Origin: Schizochytrium sp. TIO01
Taxonomy: Eukaryota > Sar > Bigyra > Thraustochytrida > Thraustochytriidae
Length of the DNA: 64,000 nt
NCBI GenBank assembly: GCA_004764695.1
Contig: SMSO01000014.1
Coordinates: 1,005,148 to 1,069,147, forward strand
Direction: 5' to 3'
Below are positions 21,034-34,526 of the stretch, piece after piece. Numbering within the stretch: position 1 is the first letter of the stretch; each line of letters opens with the position of its first letter. The notes beneath the pieces are model-generated. The model did no database searches, was not told where the DNA came from, and worked only from the letters and a program-made list of their open reading frames with translations. The position numbers and the translations under genes were made by a program.

Positions 21034-21911
21034 CTCTTTCACCGTCTCAAGTCTTCACGGACGGCTTTCACGATGTACGCGCGGACTTCTTCTCTCTTCT
21101 TTCTGTCTGTGCCTGTCTGTCTGACTGTCTGACTGTCTGTCTGCACGGGTTCTGCCTGCGACCGCAGCGCAGTCTGTGTCTGCGATGGAGCGAACGGGAG
21201 GGGAGGGAGGGTGCACGAGCGATCAGGAATGCAGGAGGAATCAAGCAAGTAAGCACGCAAGCGAGGGTGGAAGGAAGGAACGAACGGGCGACTGGGACCA
21301 GCCAGAGCAAGCAAGGGTGGGACGTTTGGGGCCGCTGCAAAGGCGTCCGGCGAGGGCCTGCTCGAGGCCGGTGCGACTGCGATGTCGCCAGGCGGTTTTG
21401 GAGCTCTCAGACTCGACCTTGGTCTCTGCCGCTGAGCAAGCAAGAGAACACTTGGGTTTCTTGCTTGCTTGCCGTTGAAGGGTTAGAGTTTGACAGCTAG
21501 CTCTTGACGGCCTCGACGTTTCGCTCCACATCGTTCCATCGTCGCTGTTCAGGTCGCGCGGGAGCCTGGGACAATGCTTGTCCTGCTGCCGATGATCACA
21601 TCGAGGTCCAGATGCAACGAAGCATGCACATCCCACGGAAACCACGCATGTCACGCACCGGGCGGTCTTCTTGAGCTACGACGAAGGACCGATCCTGCCC
21701 TGCTGCCTTGTCTTCTTCTTCGCAAACTTGATTGTGCATCGCGCACGGTTCGGGCTCTTGGCTCTTGTCAGCGCAAGGAGAGGAAGGATTGGCCAAGAAG
21801 CCGAAGTTGCTTGCTCCTTCCCTGTCTGGTTCTCTTCTTCGGACAAGCAAAGGGTCGCCTTCGATCAGCAAAGACGAAGGAGGCTCTTCGCTCTTTGCCA
21901 AAGAAACCGGA

Positions 21912-21966
21912 TTTCTTCTTCTTCTTCTTCTTCTTCTTCTTCTTCTTCTTCTTCTTCTTCTTCTTC
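21912..21966. repeat. (TTC)18 trinucleotide array
   Basis: An uninterrupted polypyrimidine run on the plus strand. Pure GAA/TTC tracts can form triplex (H-DNA). Confidence 0.93.
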
Positions 21967-22352
21967 AATTGCTCCAAGCAAAGCATCGATTGCTCAAAGA
22001 AAGCTCGAACCTCGGCAAAGGCTCTGCAAAGTCCACGAAACCCATCTCAGCAAATGGGGAAAGCAAGCCTGTAAATCCGAGGCGTGAGTACGTGCGTGCG
22101 ATGGTTTTCCTACACGCTCCGTGCGGACGTCTCATGCGCTGGCTGGCTGGCTGGCTGTGGCTGAGGATTCTCGCTTACATCAGTGCTCGGAAGCAGCGGA
22201 GGTTGGTCACCGATGCGCCATCGAAGTTGTGCAATTTATTCCGTCATTATTCTGTCATCGTCCAAAGCAGCCAGGCTGTCTGGTTGGTAGTCCATTTCTG
22301 TATGTGTGTTTGTATAAACCAATCTCTGTGTGTATAAGTGGTAGAGGCGAGC

Positions 22353-22353
<1 letters not shown>

Positions 22354-22388
<35 letters not shown>

Positions 22389-22406
22389 GGTAAGTAGGTA
22401 CGTAAG
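22354..22406. repeat. (GTAA)n tetranucleotide array
   Basis: About eleven copies of AAGT/GTAA, the last few with A to G changes (GTAGGTAA). Confidence 0.9.
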
Positions 22407-24000
22407 GAAGGAATGAAGTCCTGCCTCCATCTTTGTTTGCAGTTGGTTACTTCGTTATTTCGTTATTTCGTTATGCTGTGTTTAGCCATATTTTATAAAA
22501 AGTTATAATTTGGTTATACAAGCCTGCGGCAGGGATGCCTCGAGCACAAGAACGCGATAGAAAGCGTCAGCATGGGATGATAAATTACAGATATCGAGGC
22601 CTTACAAAGAGTTCCCGCTCGTCCTCAGTCGGCGCGTCCGAACCAGAGCAGGGTGCCGAGCACTCTCAACGAACCCAAGACGGGAAAGAGACCAATGGTC
22701 GGCAGGTATCGAATGCTGTTTCCCTCCTTTTGGCTTGGCGTTAGATTTCTGCGTTGCAGCCCTATAGCTAGCAGCTAAAATTTATCGTACTTGCCGTTAA
22801 TTTTGATGCTGTTTCTTTTCGATCAGATATTAAAAATAAAACTTTGAAATAAGAAAGAGCTTCGACTATTATTATTTTATTTTATTTCTATTAGATATTC
22901 CAATTAGTTAGAATAAGCGGTACAAAAACAAAAATACAAAAGAAGTGGAAAGGAAGCATGAGTAAATAAACTATGAGAAAGCGTCAGTCACTTTGGCCGA
23001 AGTTGTGGAGAAAAAAAAAATAAAACTCGCATTTCTCCGTGCAAGGACTCTTTTAAAAGCAGTCGAGGATGCCAGTTCCCCGGCGGGATCGGGAGGGCTC
23101 CGTGCAGGTATTTACCACAGCTACCGCAGTGCTCACCACAGTGGATGCCCGAAAGAGGGCTCTCGACCGCACGATAGCCTCCTTTCGTCGTGCCAGCTTG
23201 TGCGCAAAGCTCTGACCTCGCGCCGATTCGGGATCACCGCAGCCGCTGCTGGTTCTACAAATACCCCTGCAACTGCGACGGACCGAGCGGTTCTGGTCGG
23301 CTCGCTGCATATAGGACCATCCATAGAACTCAGCGCGAAGAATCAATCGTCCCTCCATCCACTCATCCATCCATCCATCCATCCATCCATCCATCCATTC
23401 ATTCAGTCAGTGAGCCATTCAATGAAGAAATCAATGAAAGAATCAATGAAAGAATAGAGCAATGATTAAGGAGACTGCTGCGAACGATGTTTCTACAACC
23501 GACCAAGTCGACGGCTTCTCGCAACCTTTGCGAGATCCAGGATCAGTTATGTGTCTCGACGCCTACCCTAAAACCGGCTGGCTGACTGAGATTTCTTTCT
23601 TTTGTTTTCTTTTCTCTTTCGTTTCGTTTACGTGGTAGCACATAACTTAACAGGGAAACGCCTTCGCACTCGTAGTACTCGGGAAGAAGAAGAAGAAGAA
23701 GAGAGTATGAGAGTGAGTGTTTGGGCGGTTGACATTTGGCGCTGTGCAGCACTTCAGAGAGTCGGTCAATGGTGCCCTTCGAAGCCTAAAAGTAAGAAGG
23801 CGAGAAGGAGGAGAGTTCCAAGGCCGCCTTGAGCTTTCTAGTTAAAAGCTACAGAAGCAGCAAACTGGTTATAAAGCCGCAAATTTGCGCTCATGATACG
23901 CAGAACACGCAGCCGTGTTGAAGAAGCAAAGCTGTTGACCGCGGGGGTCTGCTGTATAAACGCCGCCTCCTCTCGGTGAAAACGCAGGTCAAATCGAATA

Positions 24001-24430
24001 ATGAAGTGAACGAATGAACTGATGAATGAGCGAACCAATGAATCAATCCTTCATGAATGAATATATTTATGAATGAACTAACGAATGAATCGAATAATCA
24101 ATATATATTAATTAATGAATGAACTGATGAATCAATCCTTCATGAATGAATATATTTATGAATGAACTAACGAATGAATCGAATAATCAATATATATTAA
24201 TTAATGAATGAACTGATGAATCAATCCTTCATGAATGAATATATTTATGAATGAACTAACGAATGAATCAAATAATCAACATATTAATTAATGACTGAAT
24301 CAATTAATCAATCTATTAATCAATGAATGAACTAATGAATCAATTAATCAATCTACTAATTAATGAATGAACTGATGAATCAATCCATCATGAATGAATG
24401 AATTAACCAATCTATGAATCAATAAACGAG
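24001..24430. repeat. Nested repeat: 89-bp unit made of degenerate AATG/AATC tetramers
   Basis: The whole block is built of AATGA, AATCA and ATTAAT words. Superimposed on this is an 89-base unit containing CATGAATGAATATATTTATG, seen at about 24052, 24141 and 24230. The copies at 24141 and 24230 are nearly identical, except for one base change and an interrupted ATATATTAATT at the end. The right part (24290-24425) is more degenerate. Confidence 0.85.
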
Positions 24431-27400
24431 CAACATTTCAAGTTGGAAAGTCAAGTCAATACGCCGACAGCTTCGTCTTGTCCAGCTGGAACTGCACGAG
24501 GGCCTGGTGGCTTCGCGTGTGCAGCACCACTTTTTTCCTCACGTGAATGTGCAATCCTGATTCCCGAGGGTTATCTTTCGCGAGGGACGCAGCTTCCTCC
24601 TCCCCAGGCTGTCGCAGCAATCTTCAAGACATCCCTCCCTCACGCTTTCGACTCAGCGGGAGCTGACATGAGCTGACCTGAGCTGAGCTGAGCTGACCTG
24701 AGCCGAGCTGAGCTACTGAAAAGCGACTGACGCGAGAGATTCTCACGTTATGCCGTGCCATGTCCACTGCTACTACAGCTTCTTCTACTTTCAAGGTACA
24801 TAAGCTTTAGAGCTTCTCGTATAACTCCATCGAAGGTTTTACAGCGGCAAATCCGCCGCTTTACTTATTTCACGAATTCTTCTTGAAAGACAGAACCCGA
24901 CTTCGTGTTGATTGGACTTTGGCGAGTTTTGCAGAGGCGAGAGTCAACATTTTGCCGATGGACTGTGTCGGGAAAGAGCGTCCTTCTTGCAGCGCGCCTA
25001 AAAAAATGGAATCGCTGGGCGATTGATCTAAAGGCTGAGGAAAAGCTTGCTTCGTTCAACATCTCCGTAAGATTGTCACCCACGCACGTTTACTGTCTTC
25101 ATATCTTTACATGTTTTTATATGATCATATGAAAGCAAAAGTGGGTGGGTGCCTGCCTACATTCATTTTGTTGCATTCGTCAAAGTTTTTATTTTTATCT
25201 TCATTTATTTTTATAAATACAAAGCTGACTCGTATCCATTCTTCCGCGCGCTTTGGATTGTGCGTGCGTGTCTAAAGCGGGTACAGAACAGAGTAGTAAC
25301 TTCGCAAGTGAAATGGGCTGCAAATAAGTTCAACGGCGGCTCTGAAAGCTGCAAATCTACTACTCCATAAATGCTCAGAGGCAGCAAGGAAGTCCTTAAC
25401 ATTATCAGCGTCGTGCGAAAGTAATGGCGGTGTGCTCTCTTTCAAGGTTAAAAGAGAGAGAGAACTTTGGAACCACGCCAAGTTCAAGTACTTGAAAAAT
25501 GAAAAGGAAACGGAGAAGAGTGAAATAAAATAAAAAGTGAAACGAGTGTTCCCATTTCCCTCTTGTCCGTCAAGTTTCTTCTTCCTTTTCCCTCTACTTC
25601 CTAGTTTTCTCAAAACAAAACAAAGAAATAAAGAAACAAACAAAGAAATAATTAAACTTCCCCCCCTCTTGGCATTTTGATTTGACTTGAGCAATAAGCA
25701 ATAAAGCGGAGGCAGTGTCTTTGTTTCTTTTATCCTTTTCATAAAGTTATAAAAGCCACTTTAAAAATAAATATAAAAATAAATAAATAAAATATTTATT
25801 ATTATAGCGAGATAGATACTTTTCACAAAATAGAGAGAGAGCGAGAGATTCATTGACAGATATACAAAGGAGTGCTCTTTCAGGCTTGTTTCCGGGGCTG
25901 CGCAAAGGGGCCGCTGCAACCTGCGGAGGTGGCAACTCCTGGGCCCCGTATCAAACCAACAAAGCCTGCGTGGAGGCCGTTCATGCTGGCTCGCCACGTT
26001 TGATGTGCCGAGCTGCGGCCTTTATTTGTGCTCTCCTCTGGTAAGCGTGGCTTCAGTTGCTTTCGTCTCATCGTAAGAGCTTCTGAGAGAGCAGACGAGG
26101 CCACCTTTCAAGACAGAACTTGTTCCCAGGATCTGTGGAGGAGCAGGGAAGAAGAAGCAGAAGAGGCAGAAGAAGCAGAAGAAGCAGAAGAAGAGGCCCA
26201 AACCAAAGCGCGGTCTCTCTCTCTCTCTGAAAGGTGCCTTCTCGCCTTTTCATGTTCGGCTTCTGATAATAAAAAAAACAAAAACAAAAAACAAGCAAGT
26301 TCAAGAAAATGGATGGTAAACAAAGAGAAAAAGACAGAAAGCGAAAGTTGTTATATTTTGAGATTGTGTAAACACGCTTATTTATTCTACTTTTTTAATT
26401 TTTTTTTTAAAATTGTTTTTTACCAAAATCAATTTAAAGGAAATAGAGAATCAATTCTCTCGTTTGGCTGATCTTCCGCCTCAGCAGTTGGAATGGTAGA
26501 CTGCTCTTAGCCGGGTACTACCGGGTACTCGGCGGCTTTGCGGCAAAGTCATCCCCACTGCGCTCCCCTCGCGTTCGTCAAAGCGGTCACAGGGAAACGA
26601 GAAAGTCGCCACTGATTTTTGGTTTGGATTTAAAGTAGTTCTATGAGAGGAAGGGAAGCCCAGCCATGGATAGCGAGGACTTTGGAGAACCTAAAATACC
26701 GAAGAAAAGTTACACAGGAGTTGTTGTGTCCTTATCTAATAAAAGCTCGTAAAAAGTTAGTGCTGATCAAGCCTTAGCGCATCTTGGTTTAGCACGTATA
26801 TGCATGCACACGGAGAAGAATAGTTGCAGATGACAGAATTCGAAGCTCCGGAAGGAAGAATGAGAGTGAAGCCTCTTGGCTTCATCAGCCACAAATCGAG
26901 GCCTTCTTCTGTCCTTTCATTTGAAACCATCTTGGCGAGAGAAGAAGAAAGAAAGAAAGAAAAGATAGCAGAACCAATGTTCTTGGGTGGAAGCAACTAG
27001 CTACTTTCTTTACTTCATTTAAAATTTCATTTTTTAAACTCATTTTTTCAATCTCATTTTTCAAGTAACTATTTCTCTATTTTACCATTTAATTTAAAAA
27101 ACAAATATATATATCCATAAAAAGCATGCAAACTAATCAATTGAACTTTCCAATCCATGAGCAATCAAATAACATTAACAGTACTTATAACAACACTAAA
27201 TCACAAACTTAAATTAGACATACATCATTCCAACATTTTAAAAAACTTAAACCTAACCCACGACACTTCCATCGTGAGTCTTTAATTCTCAATTTACACT
27301 CTAATCTGAAAAGCCCGTCAAAAAGCGGAACCCGCCTGCCCTCCTCTATCTACCCAAACAAACCTCTCGAAACAGGCCGGCCAAACCACAGCCAGACAGA

Positions 27401-28100
27401 CAGACAGACATACAGAGACATAGACAGAGAGAGAGAGAGAACTTCTTAAAAGCTTCCCTTCCGCTGTCGCCTTCTTTCAGCCAACGTGGGTGTCGTCGCA
27501 GCGTCCCCCAAAGGTCGCCATAGCCGCGTGGAGCCCATGTAATCTGCGCTCGACGTAAACGCGGTGCGCCAAAAGGTCTCCAGGCCGACACCAATCAAAA
27601 GCAGCAGCGAGCCTCGAATGGAGCTGAGCCATCGAATTTTAGGGCGAGTGATTCCTCGAAATCAATTAATTAATTAATCGGCGGTACAAAGAAAGAAACA
27701 ACCGCCGCCTCCAAGATGCCGCGGCGGCGCTTTTGAGAGCGTGGGTGCGCGCAGTAAATGGCACGCCAGGCAGGACGCCAGCGCTCGCTCGCGCGCGAGA
27801 GGGAGGGAGGGAGATGGAGAGGGACAGAGGGACAGAGGGAGAGAGTCTGTGGAAAGCGGAAGCTGAAAGCGACGCTGACATGAATGACCCGTTTCCTGAC
27901 GGAGGTCGTGGGAAAGGTGCTCGAGGAGGACTTGAAATCTTGAAATTGCAGTTGGTCCACGCGTTGAACGTGCAATCGTGTTTCGTTCACTCGCCCAAGA
28001 AGACGAAGAAGAATTGAAGAGGCATCCTGAAATCCCTGGACCTCAGCGGTGACACGGAGAGCCCAAAGCTTGCCACGCTTGACACGAGACTCGTGAACCT
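24431..28100. other. Gene desert, moderate microsatellite content
   Basis: Contains GAGCT/GACCT pentamers at about 24655-24715, AT-rich blocks (25760-25805, 26380-26440, 27000-27130), AGAAGC repeats (about 26151-26195), GACA and GAGA runs near 27394-27440, and GGGA repeats at about 27805-27845. No protein family is recognisable in the small frames. Confidence 0.55.
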
Positions 28101-28104
28101 CTGT

Positions 28105-28138
28105 GCATCCCGGAAAGAAAGAAAGAAAGAAAGAAGGA

Positions 28139-28174
<36 letters not shown>
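28105..28174. repeat. (GAAA)n tetranucleotide array
   Basis: About 17 copies of AAAG with single-base interruptions (GAAGG near 28134, GAGA near the end). It accounts for an open frame of 224 codons on the minus strand (27670-28344), which reads FLSF repeats through this array. Confidence 0.9.
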
Positions 28175-29476
28175 GAGAAGTCAGTGCTCGCTGTACTGTC
28201 TGTGCTCAGCGCCACCAGTCTCGAGGTGCAGTGCACGGTCGATGCTGCTCGGGACACTCCCAGCTTCAACTCCACTCCCAGCCGGTGCCTCGGGAGCACG
28301 CATCTTGCAGAGCCATCGTTTCTTGTCTCGAAGGATGGATGCATTCTCAGGTCTCAGTTCTCAGCCGGAAACATGACTTCTTCTTCTTCTTCTTCTTCAT
28401 CCTTGAACATGGTATTTAGTTGGTCTCAGCGCGTTTGACGCTCAAGACAGAAGAGAGAGCTTGCGCGAGAATGGCTGGGAGTGAGAAACAAGCAGCAGAT
28501 GCACATACTCGTAAGTCTTGAAGGTCGAATCGAGTCCAATCACTGTTGCCTGCTGTGTTGATCCTCAGAGTTGGACCGGAACAGCAGTCTTCTCTTCTCG
28601 CGATGCGAAGAGAGGTTTTATTTTGGGGTTTCGAGCACAATGGTTCCACTTCGCGCGACGTGCTCAGTTTAGTTTGGTGTTTTACAGAAAAGAGCTTATA
28701 CGTACGTACACGTAGAGATAGATAGATAAATAGATAGATAGATAGCTTGGCTAGTTTTGCTGATTCTTTCCATCTCGCGTATTGGGCGCTTTAAGCGTAA
28801 GGAGTAGGACATACCTACTGCATATCGTATGGACACTCACTCCCTCACTCCCTTGCGACGTGGTGACGGCCGAAGCGTCGCGATGACTGACTTGAGTTTG
28901 GTGTACAAGGAAGCGAAAACTCGAAAGTGAAAACGAAAGCACGATAAAGTAGAGAAGAAGGGTCTTACTGTCTGCCTGACAACGATTCTGAATTCTTTTG
29001 GGGGTCCAGCTAGGTTTGCAATTATTTTTAAATAACTTTTTCCTCTTCTTTTTTGCATGTAGCGACTGCTTTCAATTGTGATGTTCTTATTATGCTCTTA
29101 TCTAATTAAGGGAAATCTCCAAGGCTGAAAGCAGGAGTGCTTACTCTGGCTCTCAAGTCGACATTCGAAGGCGAGCTCATTTCATAATCGAGGTCACTTC
29201 ACTGCCCCTCGATTTGAAGAAATTCGACAGATGATGCTTTGCAGGATAGAATGACTAACTGCGTAATGCTTAGGCTGATGGAGAAGGAGGGTGGGTTGAG
29301 GATGGCGAAATGATTGGACCATTCTGGGCCATTGAAAAATGGACGATGACGGCATTTATCCCGAAGAAGAAGACCAGCAACCGGAAATTTGTTTAGTGCG
29401 CGCATGGAATAGAGAACAAGTATTTGCTGCAAAGGCAATTAGAAGAGAACAATAGAGGAAATGATGATCTTCAGAT
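28175..29476. other. Gene desert, largely unique sequence
   Basis: Has a short (TTC)n at about 28378-28398 and a GATA run at about 28718-28745. No supportable gene. Confidence 0.5.

Positions 29477-29478
<2 letters not shown>

Positions 29479-29521
<43 letters not shown>
29479..29521. repeat. (AT)n dinucleotide array
   Basis: About 21 uninterrupted AT repeats, self-complementary and able to form a cruciform. Confidence 0.93.
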
Positions 29522-29522
<1 letters not shown>

Positions 29523-29816
29523 GCCTATCGTAAATAATAATAAATCAGCAGGTTTCAACCAGAAGGAAAAGAGTCAATATTGAAAAGGATAATTAAGTAT
29601 ATCGTCGGTGTCCAGGTAGCTAGAAGATTCTTAGTCTTGCAGGGACGCGCTACAGCACTTCATTTGCATAACCCTGGAGCATCCTTCTTTAAAGCTTCAA
29701 GTATGAACGAATTGGGGACACCAAATTCTCTCATCACTTTTGAACTAGTCGAGTCGAGTACTGGTATGCTCTTTCATTTATTCGTTTGTTATTTATTTTA
29801 TTGACTAAGTTATTGA

Positions 29817-29817
29817 G

Positions 29818-29874
<57 letters not shown>
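29817..29874. repeat. (TTAC)14 tetranucleotide array
   Basis: Uninterrupted TTAC copies, ending in TTGTTTATG. Confidence 0.93.
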
Positions 29875-29875
<1 letters not shown>

Positions 29876-32135
29876 GTTTATGCACTCAGTCATTTAGATT
29901 GTCTTTAAATTCTGCCTGCTCGTTTGCCTTAGCGCGCGTTCACTTCCCGTTATCACCACAGTCTTACTTTCTTCACCTAAACTTGTTTTTGAAATTAACA
30001 AATCCAAGAGGCGAATGAAAGCCTAAGAAAGGCTGCAGGATCAACATTTTGTCGAACGAATTGTACAAGCACGCTTAGCATATCATCTGTTGCTGGATAA
30101 GCTATCTACTGAGTGCAGCAATATGAAATTTCATGCCACAAAAATGACATCGAGGGAAAATCATCAATCAACTGACATTATTATAGCACCTACCTGCCCT
30201 AAATGCGCTATTATAATCAAAGCTACTCATGGGGTTTAAGCCGTGATAATTACCGAACGAAATTATACTTGCATCAAAGAGGATAGTCTAAAGCAGAATG
30301 AGGTCAGGCAAATGCTGGTGTGAATTGTTGATTTTAAAATCTACTCTAACAGGCGAATTCGATGCTCAACGGTGCTCTTCAGTAATTTTAGACAAGCCAG
30401 GAGAAACCTAAACGTTAAAGAAACTCAAGCTAGTGTTGCTGTGGTCCTGTGCGAAAATTGCGAAAAAGTAGAGGGTTTCAAAGCAAGGAGCTAAAACACG
30501 GGTGATTTGACTCCACAATTTGAGGTTTTTCTCTATCATTTCCTTTCCTTTACCAAAGTCGAGGCTCTCTTATTTTTTCATATAACCTGTAAGTCAGTCT
30601 GTCTTTAACTTCCTGTCGATACGAAGCAAAATCTGGATATTTGGACACACCCATCGTCCAAGGAAAAGGGCGACCCCTTACTCTCCAAGGCGGCACTCGA
30701 AGGCAAATACTATGACATTGTAGTAAGACTCGGAAGATTAACTTGAATGCAATTAGGCCGAGGCAGGCAGAAATGAATCCCCTGAAGCAAATTGGGTACT
30801 GCTAGTTAGCTATTAATTAGACTGTCTAACATGAAAGGGGATGTCAATCAATATCGGTTAGATGTTTTCTTGGGTAGTTCTAGAGCTTGGAATGTTATCA
30901 AATTGCAGAGTAAATTCGTTGGCAGGTACTTAGTAGGGTCGAATGCAAGTTAGTCTTTTAATTAAGCCCAAAGTGAGCCTTTTCCAAGTACTGAGAGACA
31001 TCTGATATTCTCCGGAAAACTTACCAGAGACGACAGCTTTGGAGCGCCTCCCCTCTAAACTTCGAAAAGTGTGGTCCAACGGAGCACCTTTCGGTGGACC
31101 TTCAGCACGCGTGTAACACAGTGATGCGTCCTGGAGAGACTGGCGAAATGGCCGAGAGCCTCAATATAAAATCTAGGTTGGATCGGCGCCTTCCCCTTGG
31201 AGACGAACATCGAATGTTGGTCGCTCGTTCTAATGCCTGGATACCTCGATCGACTATTTCACCAGTATTACTTACTTCTCAGTTTTGCATTACTTTACAA
31301 GAAAGGCAAGAGAGGGAAAGAGAGCAAGAGAAGAAAGACGTTGTTTTCCAAATCGCAATGACTTTACACTACAATCATATTTGTTCGATTGAATCAAATC
31401 GAAACCTAAAACCAATTGATTTTCTTCAGACACGTTTTACAAATATATTATTTTTTAAATAAAATAAAACAAATTAAATTAACTTTTTTTAAATAATTAA
31501 TTCAATCAGTAAAAAATAACTCAATAACCAAATGTAATAATATCAGGACCCAGTTAGTGCTTGGAATGCCACGATATAAGAAGTGCCTACGCCGCCATTG
31601 TTCACCATCATCCTTCTCCAATCTAATGGAAGCACACCAACGATTCGTTCTAGCTCTTGGAACAGCGAGTGAGCGAGCGTGCAAACCTAAAGCGTACAAG
31701 CGTGCATCTCACGATCAACTTTGATTTTCTACGCCGTCGTGGTCCCACAGGCGTGCGCTCTGCAAAAAAGATACAAAGCCAAAGACTCATTCATCCACGC
31801 AGCATTATTATGCATATACATACAGCAACGCAGTGTTTCGGAAAGAAAGCAAAAACCGCATTGCAGGCCAGAAAGAAAAGATCACCTGCATATTTGCGTC
31901 CTGATTCGAGACGACGCCCTCCTCTGCCCTTGAATGGCTTGGCGAGGCGAGTCCACTCGCGACATGGACGTTCCCTCCGAAGCGAACCCATTACGTTCTC
32001 CAAGCTCGTGGATTGCATCAAGGTATGAAAGAAAGTCCAAGGACTCTGCTGCTGTAGCGATAGCTTAGGGACTGCTAACACAGCTTCGATCGTTTGACTG
32101 CCGCGCAGAAAGATGCGATGGACAGCAGAAGAGAA
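29875..32135. other. Repeat-poor interval inside the desert
   Basis: About 2.2 kb of unique-looking sequence with almost no microsatellite. A 122-codon frame (31094-31462, plus) has no recognised domain. Being unlike its surroundings, this would be the place to look for a non-coding RNA or a divergent spliced gene. Confidence 0.4.
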
Positions 32136-32138
32136 GAG

Positions 32139-32183
32139 AAGAAGAAGAAGAAGAAGAAGAAGAAGAAGAAGAAGAAGAAGAAG
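32139..32183. repeat. (AGA)n trinucleotide array
   Basis: About 15 uninterrupted GAA/AGA copies, the opposite strand orientation to the (TTC)18 array at 21912. Confidence 0.92.
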
Positions 32184-34485
32184 CATCAGGAGCAGCCTCG
32201 TTAAATAAGCCTATCTTCAACTGGCTTGCTTGAAGAACAGGGATACTCCGGGAAACCCTGAAAATCCCTATCAAGCGAGCTCCGTGCTAGACGAGTCATG
32301 ACATCACTTTACTTGTTCATGCCTGGAGCCTGCCATCGCGATGGCGTCAGGCAAGTCTCCAATCATTTGCACGATGGCGGCGAGTCGGCAGATGAGAAAT
32401 GGTCAATACACAGCGCGAAGACTTTATTATAAGTTAATTAATATATTTATTTTTATTTTATAAATTATAAATTATAAAATTATAAAATAGAGAAGATTTT
32501 ATAAATTCATACCCTGCCATATTTGTAAGCAAATGTATCTTTCTTTTTAAAGCAAAGGAAAAGAAAAAGATCCTTTCGTTATCGCAGTTTTGGTAAGATT
32601 GTCAACATAATTATGACATAGGTAGTACGAAGCACTAAGCCTTTTGGACGTCTTGCTTGATATGGCTTCTTTCTTCCTTCTTTTCTCAAAGCAACTTGAA
32701 GGAACTTGAAATGCCAACTTCCAAATAGACCTCGACGAGAAACGACTTGGGGATTCCACTTTCATGGAGTTCCCGAGTTCTGGGAAAGCTACTACCCCGA
32801 AATCCTCCTCTTGCTCCACTGAAGAAGTAGGTGACAGTGGTGAGGAACCCGTAATTGCATATTATCCCTTACACTGAGGGGTACCAATCGGGGAATGAAC
32901 GTTGAAATGTTTTGAAACCAAGGATAGTTCTGATCATAAGCAGGGGAAGCGGGGGACGCGGCGCAGATCATATCAAGGCATTGTAAGTAAGTGATGCTTC
33001 GATCGATGGATGCGTGGATCGGATGTCGTGTCTCGGAGGCCTTCTCCGCCTTAAGCTTGGCAGCTCGTACGAGGTAGCAGTAGTAAGTTTGCTCGGGCTG
33101 TGTCGAGTCGCGTCAAATGCTCTAGCTAGAATGCACTAGAATGATTGATTCAATCTTTAAGTATAAAAAAATGGAAAGTCTCAAATGTATTCTTAATAAA
33201 TTACTAAATTATATGCATGTATAAGAAAAGAATTACGTAATTTTATAATGCTCTTTTAATTTTAAAATGAAGATACAGGGTTGGTTGGCGCCTGCCATGA
33301 AGTAAAATCGACATGGCGAGCACGAGAGTGCTTACAGAAAGGACACCAAAGTCGGGAATGAACAGCCATAGCTGAGGCAAGGTTCATCCTGTATTCTCAT
33401 TGTTTCGAAGACTCCATGTCCTAAGGAGCGAATAGTGCGTAGCGTCCCTCGCTCTGCTCCGGCCCTTCTGCTTCCCTCGGCGTGTGAACAGCTTTAGGTG
33501 CTGTAAGCGTAGAAAGTTCTAAGAGTACCACTTCTTTTTTTGTGTACTCCCTTCTTAAAACTAATGTCCTTCTCGAGGCGAGGGTTTTTAATTCTTCTCC
33601 TCCTAACAATAACACTCGAACAAACCAAACTTGTTACACGTTTCTAAACAGACCAAGGATTATTGTTTGTTTCAATTTTACAAATTAAATTTTAAGAATT
33701 CTTCATTTTCGGAGCGAACTTTAAAAAAAACAATTTAAAACAAAATTGCTGTGATAAAATATCTAAATACTTTCAGGAGAAGAGACGAGGGTGCTAGTCC
33801 CTAGCTAGCCAGCTGCTCTAGTACACCGTGTGCGAGTCTCAAAAACTAGAATGGATCGGCCAAGCTCGGGCCGGCCTCGAAGGCGCGTACTTTCTGCGCA
33901 ATGCGAAAGGCTGAAAGGCAGAGCAGCACAGGCGTCCCTGTGGCCTGAACACCGGAGAGATTGCTACCGCTGAGGAGGAGTCAAGCGCCGCGTTGGACTC
34001 AGCATCGTCTGATGAGGCCTCAGAAAGAGAGAAAAAGAGAAAAAGAAAGAAAGAAAGAAAAGTAAAGAAAAGGAAAGGAAAGGAAAGTAAAGAAAAGGAA
34101 AGTAAAGAAAAGGAAAGTAAAGAAAGCAGTGACCGGCCGGCCGACCGACAGAATCGCGATGATTGTTTACTGTAGCTGGAAACATATGTTGCCAATTTTG
34201 GAATATCGCACGCAGGCTCAAGCAAGAAGCCTGAGCAAGCAAGAAACTTAATCCAAGCAAGCGATCTAAGCAAGCGGCTAGCTAGCTAGCTACCGCATAA
34301 TAGTTCAGAATACCTGGCTAGGTCAAGATAGGCCTAAACTAGAACGCTGGCCCCTATCTAAGCCGCAATTAGCGCCATGTCGTCGGCGCGTGAGCGTAAA
34401 GAAAGTCCTACTTGCTCGAAGGCTTCCCTCGGAGGCGCTCGTTAATCAGGGAGTTCGTTTCCCAACTTTCTGCAACAACAACAGC

Positions 34486-34526
<41 letters not shown>

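Larger units (their letters stand above)
21034..24000. other. Gene desert, microsatellite-rich
   Basis: Besides the arrays listed separately, it contains TGTC runs (about 21103-21142), a (CTGG)n run near 22138, and (CATC)n at about 23360-23400 followed by (AATGAAAG)n. Long frames here are explained by the repeats (for example poly-Leu/Ser from the TTC run). No gene supported. Confidence 0.6.

Noticed and set aside
27670-28344. 224-codon minus-strand frame with FLSF repeats
   Set aside because: It reads through the (GAAA)n array, and the rest has no recognisable protein content.
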